Source: Archivesica marissinica (taxonomy: Eukaryota > Mollusca > Bivalvia > Venerida > Vesicomyidae). From it: 64,000 nucleotides of DNA. Position 1 is the stretch's first letter. The number at the start of each line of letters is the position of its first letter. The stretch covers positions 1,554,460 to 1,618,459 of the forward strand of contig CM026403.1 of the NCBI GenBank assembly GCA_014843695.1, written 5' to 3'. The translations under genes and the position numbers were made by a program. Below are positions 1 to 10,612 of the stretch, piece after piece. The notes beneath the pieces were generated by a model. The model was not told where the DNA came from, searched no databases, and saw nothing but the letters and a program-made list of their open reading frames with translations.

Positions 1-3000
1 ACCATTACTCCCCTTGCATTGTATCTATGTGTAAATATTACCATTACTCCCCTTGCATTGTATATATGCGTAACTATTACCATTACTCCCCTTGCATTGT
101 ATATATGCGTAACTATTACCATTATTCCCCTTGCATTGTATCTATGCGTAAATATTACCATTACTCCCCTTGCATTGTATATATGCGTAAATATTACCAT
201 TACTCCCCTTGCATTGTATATATGCGTAAATATTACCATTACTCCCCTTGCATTGTATCTATGTGTAAATATTACCATTACTCCCCTTGCATTGTATATA
301 TGCGTAACTATTACCATTACTCCCCTTGCATTGTATATATGCGTAACTATTACCATTATTCCCCTTGCATTGTATTTGGTATTTTTTTGTTGTTTTGGTT
401 CATTATTTTGTTGTTCTATGCGTAAATATTACCATTACTCCCCTTGCATTGTATATATGCGTAAATATTACCATTACTCCCCTTGCATTGTATATATGTG
501 TAAATATTACCATTACTCCCCTTGCATTATCTATGTGTAAATATTACCATTACTCCCCTTGCATTATATCTATGTATAAATAGTACCATTACTCCCCTTG
601 CATTATATATATGTGTGTAAATAGTACCATTACTCCCTTGCATTGTATCTATGTGTAACTATTACCATTACTCCCCTTGCATTGTATCTATGTGTAACTA
701 TTACCATTACTCCCCTTGCATTGTATATATGCGTAAATATTACCATTACTCCCCTTGCATTGTATCTATGTGTAAATATTACCATTACTCCCCTTGCATT
801 GTATCTATGCGTAAATATTACCATTACTCCCCTTGCATTGTATCTATGCGTAAATATTACCATTACTCCCCTTGCATTGTATATATGTGTAAATATTACC
901 ATTACTCCCCTTGCATTTTATCTATGTGTAAATATTACCATTACTCCCCTTGCATTATATCTATGTGTAAATAGTACCATTACTCCCCTTGCATTGTATC
1001 TATGTGTAAATATTACCATTACTCCCCTTGCATTGTATATATGCGTACATATTACCATTACTCCCCTTGTATTGTATATATGCGTACATATTACCATTAC
1101 TCCCCTTGCATTGTATCTATGTGTAAAGATTACCATTACTCCCCTTGCATTATATCTATGTATAAATAGTACCATTACTCCCCTTGCATTGTATATATGC
1201 GTACATATTACCATTACTCCCCTTGCATTATATCTATGTGTAAATATTACCATTACTCCCCTTGTATTGTATATATGTGTAAATATTACCATTACTCCCC
1301 TGGTATTGTATCTATGTGTAAATATTACCATTACTCCACTTGTATTGTATCTATGTATAAATATTACCATTACTCCCCTTGCATTTTATCTATGTGTAAA
1401 TATTACCATTACTCCCCTTGCATTATATCTATGTGTAAATATTACCATTACTCCCCTTGCATTGTATATATGCGTACATATTACCATTACTCCCCTTGTA
1501 TTGTATATATGCGTACATATTACCATTACTCCCCTTGCATTGTATCTATGTGTAAAGATTACCATTACTCCCCTTGCATTATATCTATGTATAAATAGTA
1601 CCATTACTCCCCTTGCATTGTATATATGCGTACATATTACCATTACTCCCCTTGCATTATATATATGCGTAAATATTACCATTACTCCCCTTGCATTGTA
1701 TATATGCGTAACTATTACCATTACTCCCCTTGCATTGTATCTATGCGTAAATATTACCATTACTCCCCTTGCATTATATCTATGTGTAAATAATACCATT
1801 ACTCCCCTTGCATTGTATATATGCGTAACTATTACCATTACTCCCCTTGCATTGTATATATGCGTAACTATTACCATTACTCCCCTTGCATTATATCTAT
1901 GTGTAAATATTACCATTACTCCCATTGCATTGTATCTATGCGTAAATATTACCATTACTCCCCTTGCATTGTATATATGCGTAAATATTACCATTACTCC
2001 CCTTGCATTGTATATATGCGTAAATATTACCATTACTCCCCTTGCATTGTATCTATGTGTAAATATTACCATTACTCCCCTTGCATTGTATATATGCGTA
2101 ACTATTACCATTACTCCCCTTGCATTGTATATATGCGTAACTATTACCATTATTCCCCTTGCATTGTATCTATGCGTAAATATTACCATTACTCCCCTTG
2201 CATTGTATATATGCGTAAATATTACCATTACTCCCCTTGCATTGTATATATGCGTAAATATTACCATTACTCCCCTTGCATTGTATCTATGTGTAAATAT
2301 TACCATTACTCCCCTTGCATTGTATATATGCGTAACTATTACCATTACTCCCCTTGCATTGTATATATGCGTAAATATTACCATTACTCCCCTTGCATTA
2401 TATCTATGTGTAAATAGTACCATTACTCCCCTTGCATTGTATCTATGTGTAACTATTACCATTACTCCCCTTGCATTGTATATATGCGTAACTATTACCA
2501 TTACTCCCCTTGCATTGTATATATGCGTAACTATTACCATTACTCCCCTTGCATTATATCTATGTGTAAATATTACCATTACTCCCCTTGCATTATATCT
2601 ATGTGTAAATATTACCATTACTCCCCTTGCATTGTATCTATGCGTAAATATTACCATTACTCCCCTTGCATTGTATATATGCGTAAATATTACCATTACT
2701 CCCCTTGCATTGTATATATGCGTAAATATTACCATTACTCCCCTTGCATTGTATCTATGTGTAAATATTACCATTACTCCCCTTGCATTGTATATATGCG
2801 TAACTATTACCATTACTCCCCTTGCATTGTATATATGCGTAACTATTACCATTATTCCCCTTGCATTGTATCTATGCGTAAATATTACCATTACTCCCCT
2901 TGCATTGTATCTATGCGTAAATATTACCATTACTCCCCTTGCATTGTATATATGCGTAAATATTACCATTACTCCCCTTGCATTATATCTATGTGTAAAT

Positions 3001-3431
3001 ATTACCATTACTCCCCTTGCATTATATCTATGTATAAATAGTACCATTACTCCCCTTGCATTATATCTATGTATAAATAGTACCATTACTCCCCTTGCAT
3101 TATATATATGTGTGTAAATAGTACCATTACTCCCTTGCATTGTATCTATGTGTAACTATTACCATTACTCCCCTTGCATTGTATCTATGTGTAACTATTA
3201 CCATTACTCCCCTTGCATTGTATATATGCGTAAATATTACCATTACTCCCCTTGCATTGTATCTATGTGTAAATATTACCATTACTCCCCTTGCATTGTA
3301 TATATGCGTAAATATTACCATTACTCCCCTTGCATTGTATCTATGCGTAAATATTACCATTACTCCCCTTGCATTGTATATATGTGTAAATATTACCATT
3401 ACTCCCCTTGCATTTTATCTATGTGTAAATA
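1..3431. repeat. 39-bp minisatellite array, about 88 units
   Basis: The stretch is a head-to-tail array of a 39-bp unit containing the core ttaccattactccccttgc followed by a TATA-like segment and tatgtgtaaa or tatgcgtaaa. Because 39 is a multiple of 3, a frame without stops persists on both strands (824 codons on +, 584 on -), but the peptides are pure 13-residue repeats without a domain. Variant units recur in blocks, giving higher-order structure. The array starts before the window and stops sharply at 3431. I see no sign that it is coding. Confidence 0.97.
376..418. other. T/G-rich interruption inside the 39-bp array
   Basis: About 43 bases of almost only T and G interrupt an otherwise regular array, which resumes in the same unit type afterwards. 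It resembles the longer T/G-only block at 38594-38757, also inside an array. A read or base-calling artefact is as likely as a true insertion. Confidence 0.7.
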
Positions 3432-3530
3432 ATCATTGCTTATCAGTTTATCTCTGATTTGATTGGAGCTGATATTTGGGGTTTTAGGAGTGTTATTATA
3501 TACTCGCATCAGTGCTTTCTTTATTTCTCA

Positions 3531-3820
3531 CAGACGGATCTGTAGTCCAGTGGTAACACGCTGGACTGGTAATCCAGGGATCGCAGGTTCAATTCCCCGT
3601 CTGACCCTAATAAAATTAACAGTCTATCAGATGGGATGTTAAACCGAGGTCTCGTGTCTCGGCTGTACACCGTGCACGTTAAAGAACCAGAGAAGACTCT
3701 GGAATGGGTCTCTGTCTGTATCATTGCACTATCCTCCAAACTCTGAAATGACTAATCACTTCAGGAGGCGTCGCTCATATGGGTAACCGGTAGCGACGAT
3801 AAATAAACGTAAAAACACAC
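3531..3820 (+). mobile_element. SINE family A, full-length, with target-site duplication
   Basis: This is the reference copy of family A, about 290 bp. The tRNA-like head has an A box (gtagtccagtggtaa), an anticodon arm with stem ctgga/tccag and loop ctggtaa (anticodon GGT, so tRNA-Thr-like), and a B box (ggttcaattcc). A body of about 170 bp follows, then a conserved 3' end gggtaaccggtagcgacg and an A-rich tail ending in CA repeats. The 10-bp direct repeat tttatttctc flanks it at 3520-3529 and 3821-3830, as expected for target-primed insertion. At least fifteen further copies or fragments lie in the window on both strands. Whether it belongs to a named SINE superfamily cannot be decided here. 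Confidence 0.93.
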
Positions 3821-3925
3821 TTTATTTCTCTTTTATTTAGACATTCGCTTATGGTAGATTTCCTATACTCCTGAATAACAATGGTCATTTATCTTTCACA
3901 ATATGAATGCATGTATGGCCATACT

Positions 3926-3990
3926 GTAAGTAAGTAAGTAAGTTTTTTTTTATTAAAGTGACATATGCAAACATAAACATTCAATACAAA
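3926..3990 (-). mobile_element. Fragment of dispersed repeat J with (TTAC)n-type tail
   Basis: A (taag)n run followed by tttattaaagtgacatatgc is the reverse complement of the end of the repeat at 41984-42108 (gcatgtcactttaataaagt then (ctta)n). It looks like the 3' end of a retroelement with a tetranucleotide tail. Only the end is visible. Confidence 0.5.
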
Positions 3991-4006
3991 ATAGTTAGAG
4001 TTTAAA

Positions 4007-4164
4007 CTTTATTTATTTTACAACGATTGCGAAGCATGTTTTAACAACTTATATTAATCACGTTCATTGGCGCGGATGAAAGCGTATAGGTGGTCATTCA
4101 TGTAGGTGGAAACCGGAGTACCCGTAGAAAACCCACCTGTCCGATATGGCGACCACAATGCAAC
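4007..4164 (-). mobile_element. SINE family C, 5'-truncated
   Basis: Read on the minus strand, this is the body and 3' end of family C: a 'ggtactccggtttcc'-like segment, catccgcgccaa, then taatataagttgttaaaac and a tail tcgcaatcgttgtaaaataa. The tRNA-like head is missing beyond the 'caatgcaac' element. Compare the fuller copies at 21512-21762 and 58755-58997. Confidence 0.85.
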
Positions 4165-4747
4165 ATACTTACACAACTTTAAGATACATCTACATATTTG
4201 TCACCTAATGCCTGCATAACAATATGAATGAAAGCAAGACATTATCAAAATGTCAACACAAGAATAAAGATTCATCACTGAACTTAAACGACTGTCAGAA
4301 TGTTCTCATATAGAAAGCGAGTAGTTTTAATGCATACATTCTCAAAAGTTGTATAATCGAATACTTCTAATTTGTATAATTCTAATAAACTTTACACTAT
4401 CTGCTTCTAGTTACCAAAATATACTTATATATGCAGCAGCCCAGTGAATTTCTATCCGAATAATAAAATATAAGTATATGTATTATATAAAACCTTTTAA
4501 CATCCAGTTAATACTGCATTTAGTGTTTATATTAGCATGTTTGGTCAGTGCTAGATTATGTATGTGTGTTATTATGTGTGTTATTATATCGATGTGCAAT
4601 TATATGTAGAATTGTATGATTCTATATTTATTTTATATGTGGAATGGACATGAAATAACGGCTAAGCTATATATAACATGAAACCCTGAGTCATAGAAGT
4701 GTAAAGTATTACGAATAGCGCGCATATTGAATATAGTACTAAAAAGC

Positions 4748-5284
4748 TTAAAGCGACACATCAGTAAAATTGCAAATTTATACAGAATGTAATTTTTTAT
4801 TATATGTAATTTCCTATTATATGGTATAATTTGTTTTCAAATATTTGCCTCAAAAACTGAGTATTTCAACTAATAAACAAGCGTCGTATACACGGTTTGT
4901 TGACATAACAAAATAATGTAAACAGGGTCGACATACACGCGTAATACAACCTGTGTATCCCGAATAACGAGATATAGTGTAGAGATTTACCATTATATCT
5001 CACAGTTGTGCCTATGTATATTTATTTGTAGACTAATCTTAGTTAAATTTAGTATCTCTAAGCGACAGTATCACGCCTTTAGTATTGACTACAATGACAA
5101 AGAAATGTCAATTCAGGAGCGTGGATGACATGTATATGAAAACCAACATTCACTTTTGAAAGTTTGTAGACCACAAACACACTGTTTATTGATTCAATAT
5201 TTGTGAAGAATTTGTAGTAGCAGTGCATGTATACGTGAGCAATGCATTTTATTTTTGGCCTTTTGCGATGTAATGTCGCTTTAA
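4748..5284 (+). mobile_element. TTAA-ended MITE (family F), full-length
   Basis: A 537-bp element begins ttaaagcgaca and ends gatgtaatgtcgctttaa, so the ends are inverted repeats of about 18 bp that include TTAA. It has no coding capacity. Related copies are at 7369-8083, 25409-25918, 44109-44614 and 51880-52415. TTAA ends are the hallmark of piggyBac-type transposition, which is my inference for the mobilising enzyme. An 85-codon minus-strand open frame inside is incidental. Confidence 0.85.
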
Positions 5285-6232
5285 TGATAAATGTGTGAAT
5301 TATTAGGAATCGCTTACATTTCAATAAACGCCACAAAACAGAATTGATTCCATATAATTTAAATTAACCTTGATAAAGATTGTTCATACATGTTGCCTTA
5401 AGTATTTGTTGATATGCTTCGTATTCGTGCTCCAAACTTAGAATTATGACGACTTAAGAGGCGAGACAATCTTGATGTTGCTATCTGTTACAGTGTTCAA
5501 TCGACATTTCAACATGAACTATATTCACACTAAAAAGAAAGTGTGCATTTGGCTTTGTTAGAGTGATAATTTTATACTTATATAGAGCCATATATTTATA
5601 TAACCATATTTTATTGCAAAGCAATAGTACATATGTCATACACTTAAAGATACACTACATAGCATGAAAATACAAATGGTTGGGCCACAAGTTTTAACAT
5701 TAGACAACGGCTCGCACCAGAAAGTATGCTTATATATTATTTTATTTCAACCATATGTTATTGCAAATCAATAGTACATATGTCATACACGTAAAGATAC
5801 AATACATAGCATGAACATACAAATGGTATGGGCCACAAGTTTTAACAATATTAGATAACGGCCCGCACCAGAAGATCCATAGACGCAAACTATAGGCAAA
5901 TTTGGTATCAAAATGTGCAACAATGTATTGGCTACACGATGTTTTACTTTTAATTGAAATTTGATAATTATCAGAACATTGTCTTACGTGTGAATATAAG
6001 TATAAAATTTCCCCTCCAGACACGTGCACACTTTCTTTTTCGTGTGAGTATAGTTGTGCTGATATAAGATCATATGTAATGGCTGTATTAAACTGAATAC
6101 AAGCAAACAGATCTGAACTATGCAGACGGCATTTTATCATGCAGACGCATATACAAAATAGCTAGGAAACACATATCAACACATATTTCAATTGCAAGGA
6201 CTTTAAATCGAACCATATAATCATAACATGTA
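5285..6232. other. Unique AT-rich DNA with one local tandem duplication
   Basis: A segment of about 125 bp at 5602-5724 is repeated at 5751-5875 with modest divergence (offset about 149 bp). Both contain atagtacatatgtcataca and gggccacaagttttaac. Similar 'ggccacaagtt' segments occur near 27650 and 40250, so this may be the 3' end of a dispersed element. No gene is visible. A minus-strand open frame of 132 codons spans the second copy and has no recognisable domain. Confidence 0.6.
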
Positions 6233-6432
6233 CATTCGCTTCAGGTGCGAATGGTCCGGAGTTCGAGCCCCGCTGGAGCCGTTACGAGTGTGCCCTTATG
6301 CAATTCATTTAAAGTCCACATTGCCTCTTGTGTCTCCTTCATGGCGATGGATTCCATCAGGAATGAGGTCTCGAGAATGATGAATATAAGTTGAAAAACT
6401 TGTTTCGCAATCGAGCTAAAATAAATGTGTAT
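6233..6432 (+). mobile_element. SINE family D, 5'-truncated
   Basis: The head lacks the A box but keeps the anticodon arm (cattcgcttcaggtgcgaatg) and the B box (ggagttcgagccc). The body contains gatggattccatcaggaatg, and the 3' end taatataagtt is followed by cttgtttcgcaatcgagct and aaataaatgtgtata. The fuller family member is at 8145-8357. Confidence 0.85.
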
Positions 6433-6534
6433 AAACTAAATAACATGTACATTCGTTGTAGTATGTTCCATGTGACTCATTCCAACTCAATATGCTCTTT
6501 ATTGTGATATATAATATGGAAATAACAGCGTGGC

Positions 6535-7172
6535 TCCCATGATTCATTGCATTAGACCCCCCTCCACACTATCCCATGATGCATTGCATTAGACCCCCCC
6601 CCACACTATCCCATGATTCATTGCATTTGATCCCCCTCCACACACTATCCCATGATGCATTGCATTAGACCCCCCCACACTATCCCATGATTCATTGCAT
6701 TAGACCCCCCTCCACACTATCCCATGATTCATTGCATTAGACCCCCCTCCACACTATCCCATGATTCATTGCATTAGAACCCCCCTCCACACTATCCCAT
6801 GACTAATTGCATTAGACCCCCTTCCACACTATCCCATGATGCATTGCATTAGACCCCCCTCCACACTATCCCATGATTCATTGCATTAGACCCCCCTCTA
6901 CACCATCCCATGATTCATTGCATTAGACCCCCCTCCACACCATCCCATGATTCATTGCATTAGACCCCCCTCCACACCATCCCATGATTCATTGCATTAG
7001 ACCCCCCCCCCCTCAGCACTATCCCATGATTCATTGCATTAGACCCCCCCCCCTCCACACTATCCCATGATTCATTGCATTAGACCCCCCCTCCACACTA
7101 TCCCATGATTCATTGCATTAGACCCCCCCACACTACCCCATGATTCATTGCATTAGACCGCCCCTCCACACC
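6535..7172. repeat. ~37-bp minisatellite, about 17 units
   Basis: Tandem units contain tcccatgattcattgcatta followed by a C-run and ccacacta. The unit length varies (about 34-41 bp) mostly through the C homopolymer, which ranges from about 5 to 10. It contains no gene. The variable C-runs make the exact lengths unreliable. Confidence 0.95.
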
Positions 7173-7368
7173 ACCATGTTCCAATGCTGAGGTATTATAC
7201 ATATTGCATGTGTAGATACTAAGATAGATCTGCCGGGCAGAGAAATACTAGATTCTGCAATAATTCAATGACATATCAACACATTATACCTTTTAGTGAT
7301 GCAGTTTCGAGAATGTTACGTTCAGCTTATGTTGTACGTGCTTCTTTTTACACACATTCTGTTGTGTC

Positions 7369-8083
7369 TTAAAGCGACACTACATTAGTGAACACGCACA
7401 TTTCTACAGAATGTATTTTCCTATTATATGATATAATTGTTTTCCGAATAGGTGCCTCAAAAGCTGAGTATTCCAACTAATAAACAAACCTCGCATACGA
7501 CGTTAGTTGCATAACAAACTAATGTAAACATGGTCAACATCCATGCGTAATGCAATGTGAGTATCTTGAATAACACGAGTTATGGTAGAGATTTACCGTT
7601 ATACCTCACCCTTTGTGCCTGTGCATATTTATTTTTAGACTAATACGATTAAAACATCTCTAAACGACAGTAACACTCGCTTGGTATATATTCCAATAGT
7701 AAACAAACATCAATTCAGGAGAGTAGCAGACCGTTATATAAATCCTACTTTCACTTTTGAGAGTTTGCATACCTATCACAAAAACATTGTTTATGTATAG
7801 AAAGTTAGCGTTCGATTTATTTCGGAAGAATTTGTATTAGCAATAGCTATATACAGTGAAACCTGTGTTAGTGGTCACCTCCATTAAGCAGTCAACCTTT
7901 ATTAAGCAGCCAGTTTCAAGATTCCCTCTATGTTGTTTTACTATACATTTTACCTCTATTAAGCAACCACCTGTGCTAAGCAGCCACTTTCTCTGACTCC
8001 CTTGGCTGGCTGCTTAGCACAGGTTTTACTGTATACGTAAAGATGTATTTTGGGGGCCTTTCGCGAAGTAATATTGCTATCGC
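7369..8083 (+). mobile_element. TTAA-ended MITE (family F) carrying a nested pogo-like MITE
   Basis: The left end is ttaaagcgacactacatt and the internal sequence tracks the copy at 4748-5284 (tagagatttaccgttatac; cactttgagag-type segments). The inner part is interrupted at 7852-8033 by another MITE, after which family F sequence resumes (gatgtattttgggggcc) and ends degenerately near 8083. Family F was therefore resident before the pogo-like insertion. Confidence 0.75.
7852..8033. mobile_element. Pogo/Tigger-like palindromic MITE, nested
   Basis: The element starts tacagtgaaacctgtgttag and ends ctaagcac-type sequence then aggttttactgta. The inverted ends are about 25 bp, begin CAGT and sit at a TA target. 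Internal 'ttaagcagcc' motifs are repeated in both orientations. CAGT termini at TA are typical of pogo/Tigger elements. The family assignment is inferred. Confidence 0.75.
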
Positions 8084-8144
8084 AGAAACTTTGTCAGTTG
8101 ATATATGTTGTCCGACACAGCTGTTTGTTTATGTCATATATGTG

Positions 8145-8357
8145 GAAGTCGTGATAGCGCAGTGGTAGCACGTTCGCTTCGGGTGGGAAAATGCCCGGAG
8201 TTCGAGCCTCACTGGAGCCTTTGGCAATGCATTTAAAGTCAACATGCCTCTTCTCTCTCCCTGTGTTGCGATGGATTCCACCAGGAATGAGGTACCGACA
8301 GTGATTAATATAAGTTGTAAGAACTTGTTTCGCTATCGAGCTCAAATAAATGTGTAT
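8145..8357 (+). mobile_element. SINE family D, near full-length
   Basis: The tRNA-like head has an A box (gatagcgcagtggtagcacg), an anticodon arm around gttcgcttcgggtggg and a B box (ggagttcgagcct). The body includes gatggattccaccaggaatg. The 3' end taatataagttgtaagaact, then tcgctatcgagctcaaata, is shared with family C rather than with A or B. Confidence 0.88.
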
Positions 8358-8860
8358 ATATACTATGGCATATCAGGGTTTAGATCATGTGTATGTTATA
8401 TCAGTTAGAGAATGATGTGTGTAATACAACTATTATTAAATATATGTAATGTTGTTACATTGTTCCTTATATTGCCCTATTTTCGTACCCCACATGTCTT
8501 CGAATTTGTTTGCAAATGACGTAATCGCAATAGCATGTATTGTGCTTTCAAAGTAAAGTATTACTTGGAAACATTAAACTGAGACTCATTAATCTCCACC
8601 AAAGCCTTCGTAAGTTTCCGTGAACTACGACCAGGACATACGTTAGGTTTTTACCGTTAATATTTGAATCAAGTCAGTACCATAATCTAAAGCTCATATT
8701 TTACTTCGGAATTCCGATTATTAACGAAGTAAGTTCACGGAATATGCAAATGTCTCAGTTTAATATTGCCAAACAATAATAACGGTTGTAAACAAACATT
8801 CGATACACTATTACATTATAGGTAAGTCAGGTTGTTAGCAGTATTAAACAATAAACCACA
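8358..8860. other. No gene seen
   Basis: AT-rich sequence lies between a SINE and the 83-bp array. I see no domain-bearing frame, repeat or RNA gene. Confidence 0.6.
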
Positions 8861-9192
8861 GTACCTGTAAGCTATCGTATATTTCCTTACCTATACAGTA
8901 GTGTAATATTCCAATGGTATTATTACTTTACTTTGACAGTACAGTACCTGTAAGCTATCGTATATTGCCTTACCTATACAGTAGTGTAATATTCCAACGG
9001 TATTATTACTTTACTTTGACAGTACAGTACATGTAAGCTATCGTATATTGCCTTACCTATACAGTAGTGTAATATTCCAATGGTATTATTACTTTACTTT
9101 GACAGTACAGTACATGTAAGCTATCGTATATTGTCTTACCTATACAGTAGTGTAATATTCCAACGGTATTATTACTTTACTTTGACAGTACA
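8861..9192. repeat. 83-bp tandem repeat, 4 units
   Basis: Four copies start at 8861, 8944, 9027 and 9110 (exactly 83 bp apart) and differ by a few substitutions, such as ctgtaagc versus atgtaagc and ccaatgg versus ccaacgg. Each contains ttacctatacagtagtgtaa. The near-identity suggests recent amplification. Confidence 0.95.
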
Positions 9193-9648
9193 GTACTTGG
9201 ATTATCTGCTAGACGCTAAGCACGGAAATGAGCAAAAACGGATCAATATTCATTCACCTTTCATTTAGATATACATGTTGATGTTTTCATTAATCTCAGT
9301 CACGTGTACCCTAACAATCCATTACACTGAGGTATATACAAAGAGATATTTTTTATTTTTGTAAGCCTTAGGAAGAAGTCTAATGCTTGGCTTTGAGTAC
9401 GTGTCAATCATGTGAATATACCGGAAGCACTTTTCTGGTATATGATATTTGGTTCATGTTGACGAATTGGTTGTTTTTTTGACGCCTTGTTGAATTCAGA
9501 TGTGATTGAAATTGTGGTTTTATTTTAAACATTGTTATGCAATCTGAGTTTAGTCAAGCGTATTAAATGCAAGAATGATCACTTTACATAGTAATATTAT
9601 TTCATCTACTATAAAAGAGACTGACTAGAAGTTATTCACATTCATTCA
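9193..9648. other. No gene seen
   Basis: AT-rich sequence between the 83-bp array and a SINE. It has no recognisable gene or repeat. Confidence 0.55.
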
Positions 9649-9940
9649 CAGACGGATCTGTAGTCCAGTGGTAACACGCTGGACTGGTAATCCAGGGATC
9701 GCAGGTTCGATCCCCCGTCTGACCCTAATAAAATGATCAGTCTTTCAGATCAGACGTTAAACCGAGGTCGCGTGTCGGTGCTTTACACCGTGCACGTAAC
9801 AGAATCAGAGGAGACTCTGGAATGGGTCTCTCTCTGTATCATTGCGCTATCCTCCAACAATCTAAAATGATTAATCTCTTCAGGAGGCGTCGCTCATATG
9901 GGCAACCGGTAGCGACGATAAATAAACGTAAAACACACAC
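9649..9940 (+). mobile_element. SINE family A, full-length, with target-site duplication
   Basis: A complete family A copy runs from cagacgg to the gcgacgataaataaacgt tail with CA repeats. The 11-bp direct repeat attcacattca occurs just before the head and again just after the tail. Confidence 0.93.
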
Positions 9941-10027
9941 ATATTCACATTCAAACATTAGATGCCCGAAAACAGTACCCATATAGTACTATGCATATGT
10001 ATGATACTATAGCGGCTGGTAAATCAA

Positions 10028-10125
10028 TCCACACACTGGACCACGGACGGAGACTCCACACACTCGGTCACGGACGGGGACTACACACACTCGGCCACGG
10101 ACGGAGACTACACACACTCGGCCAC
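10028..10125 (-). repeat. 27-bp minisatellite, short inverted block
   Basis: About 3.5 units of cacactcggccacggacgga are the reverse complement of the unit filling 10613-12585. The two blocks therefore face each other across about 490 bp. Confidence 0.93.
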
Positions 10126-10612
10126 GTGTCCTAAGAAAATCGAATGATTTCTAATTACCAACAACCGCCTCTGCACTTCAACAATACGTTATGTATCATC
10201 ACAAACATTTCCAAACAAAACAGTAACACTAGCAACAAATGACGTCTCTTCTTTCAAAAGCAATATCCGTAAATGAATAAAGATAAAGATTTAGAAATAA
10301 TTGAAAAGCAAGTTATTGTTTCATTTCCGCGAGAAAAGGAAATCAAGTCGTAAAATAGGTTTGAAAGGCAAAAAAATAAAAAATAACTTAACTCCTTTCT
10401 TAGATACCACATCCAGTTTGTCAATTACATACACCAAAGCGACGCAAGCACACAAAGGTGATACGATTTCAATAAAATGCAATCATTAACATTGAAACAA
10501 ACACTAGCAATACAGATTAGTGCGATTCATGAAAGCATTGTTAGTGGAATTCCATTTCGTGAACTATAATGCAAGCATACACTGTATCAGACAAACAATC
10601 CGAAACTCGAGT
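10126..10612. other. Spacer between inverted minisatellite blocks
   Basis: Unique AT-rich sequence. Short open frames at 10301-10489 and 10520-10612 have no recognisable domain, and the latter runs into the repeat. No gene is supported. Confidence 0.6.

Noticed and set aside
643..3117. 824-codon plus-strand frame (and 584 codons on minus) as a repetitive protein gene
   Set aside because: It is a 39-bp tandem repeat; period divisible by three keeps frames open on both strands. No start context, no domain, and the same applies on the opposite strand.
1..7172. CRISPR array interpretation of regular repeats
   Set aside because: There are no unique spacers between units, no cas genes, and the surrounding sequence is eukaryotic.
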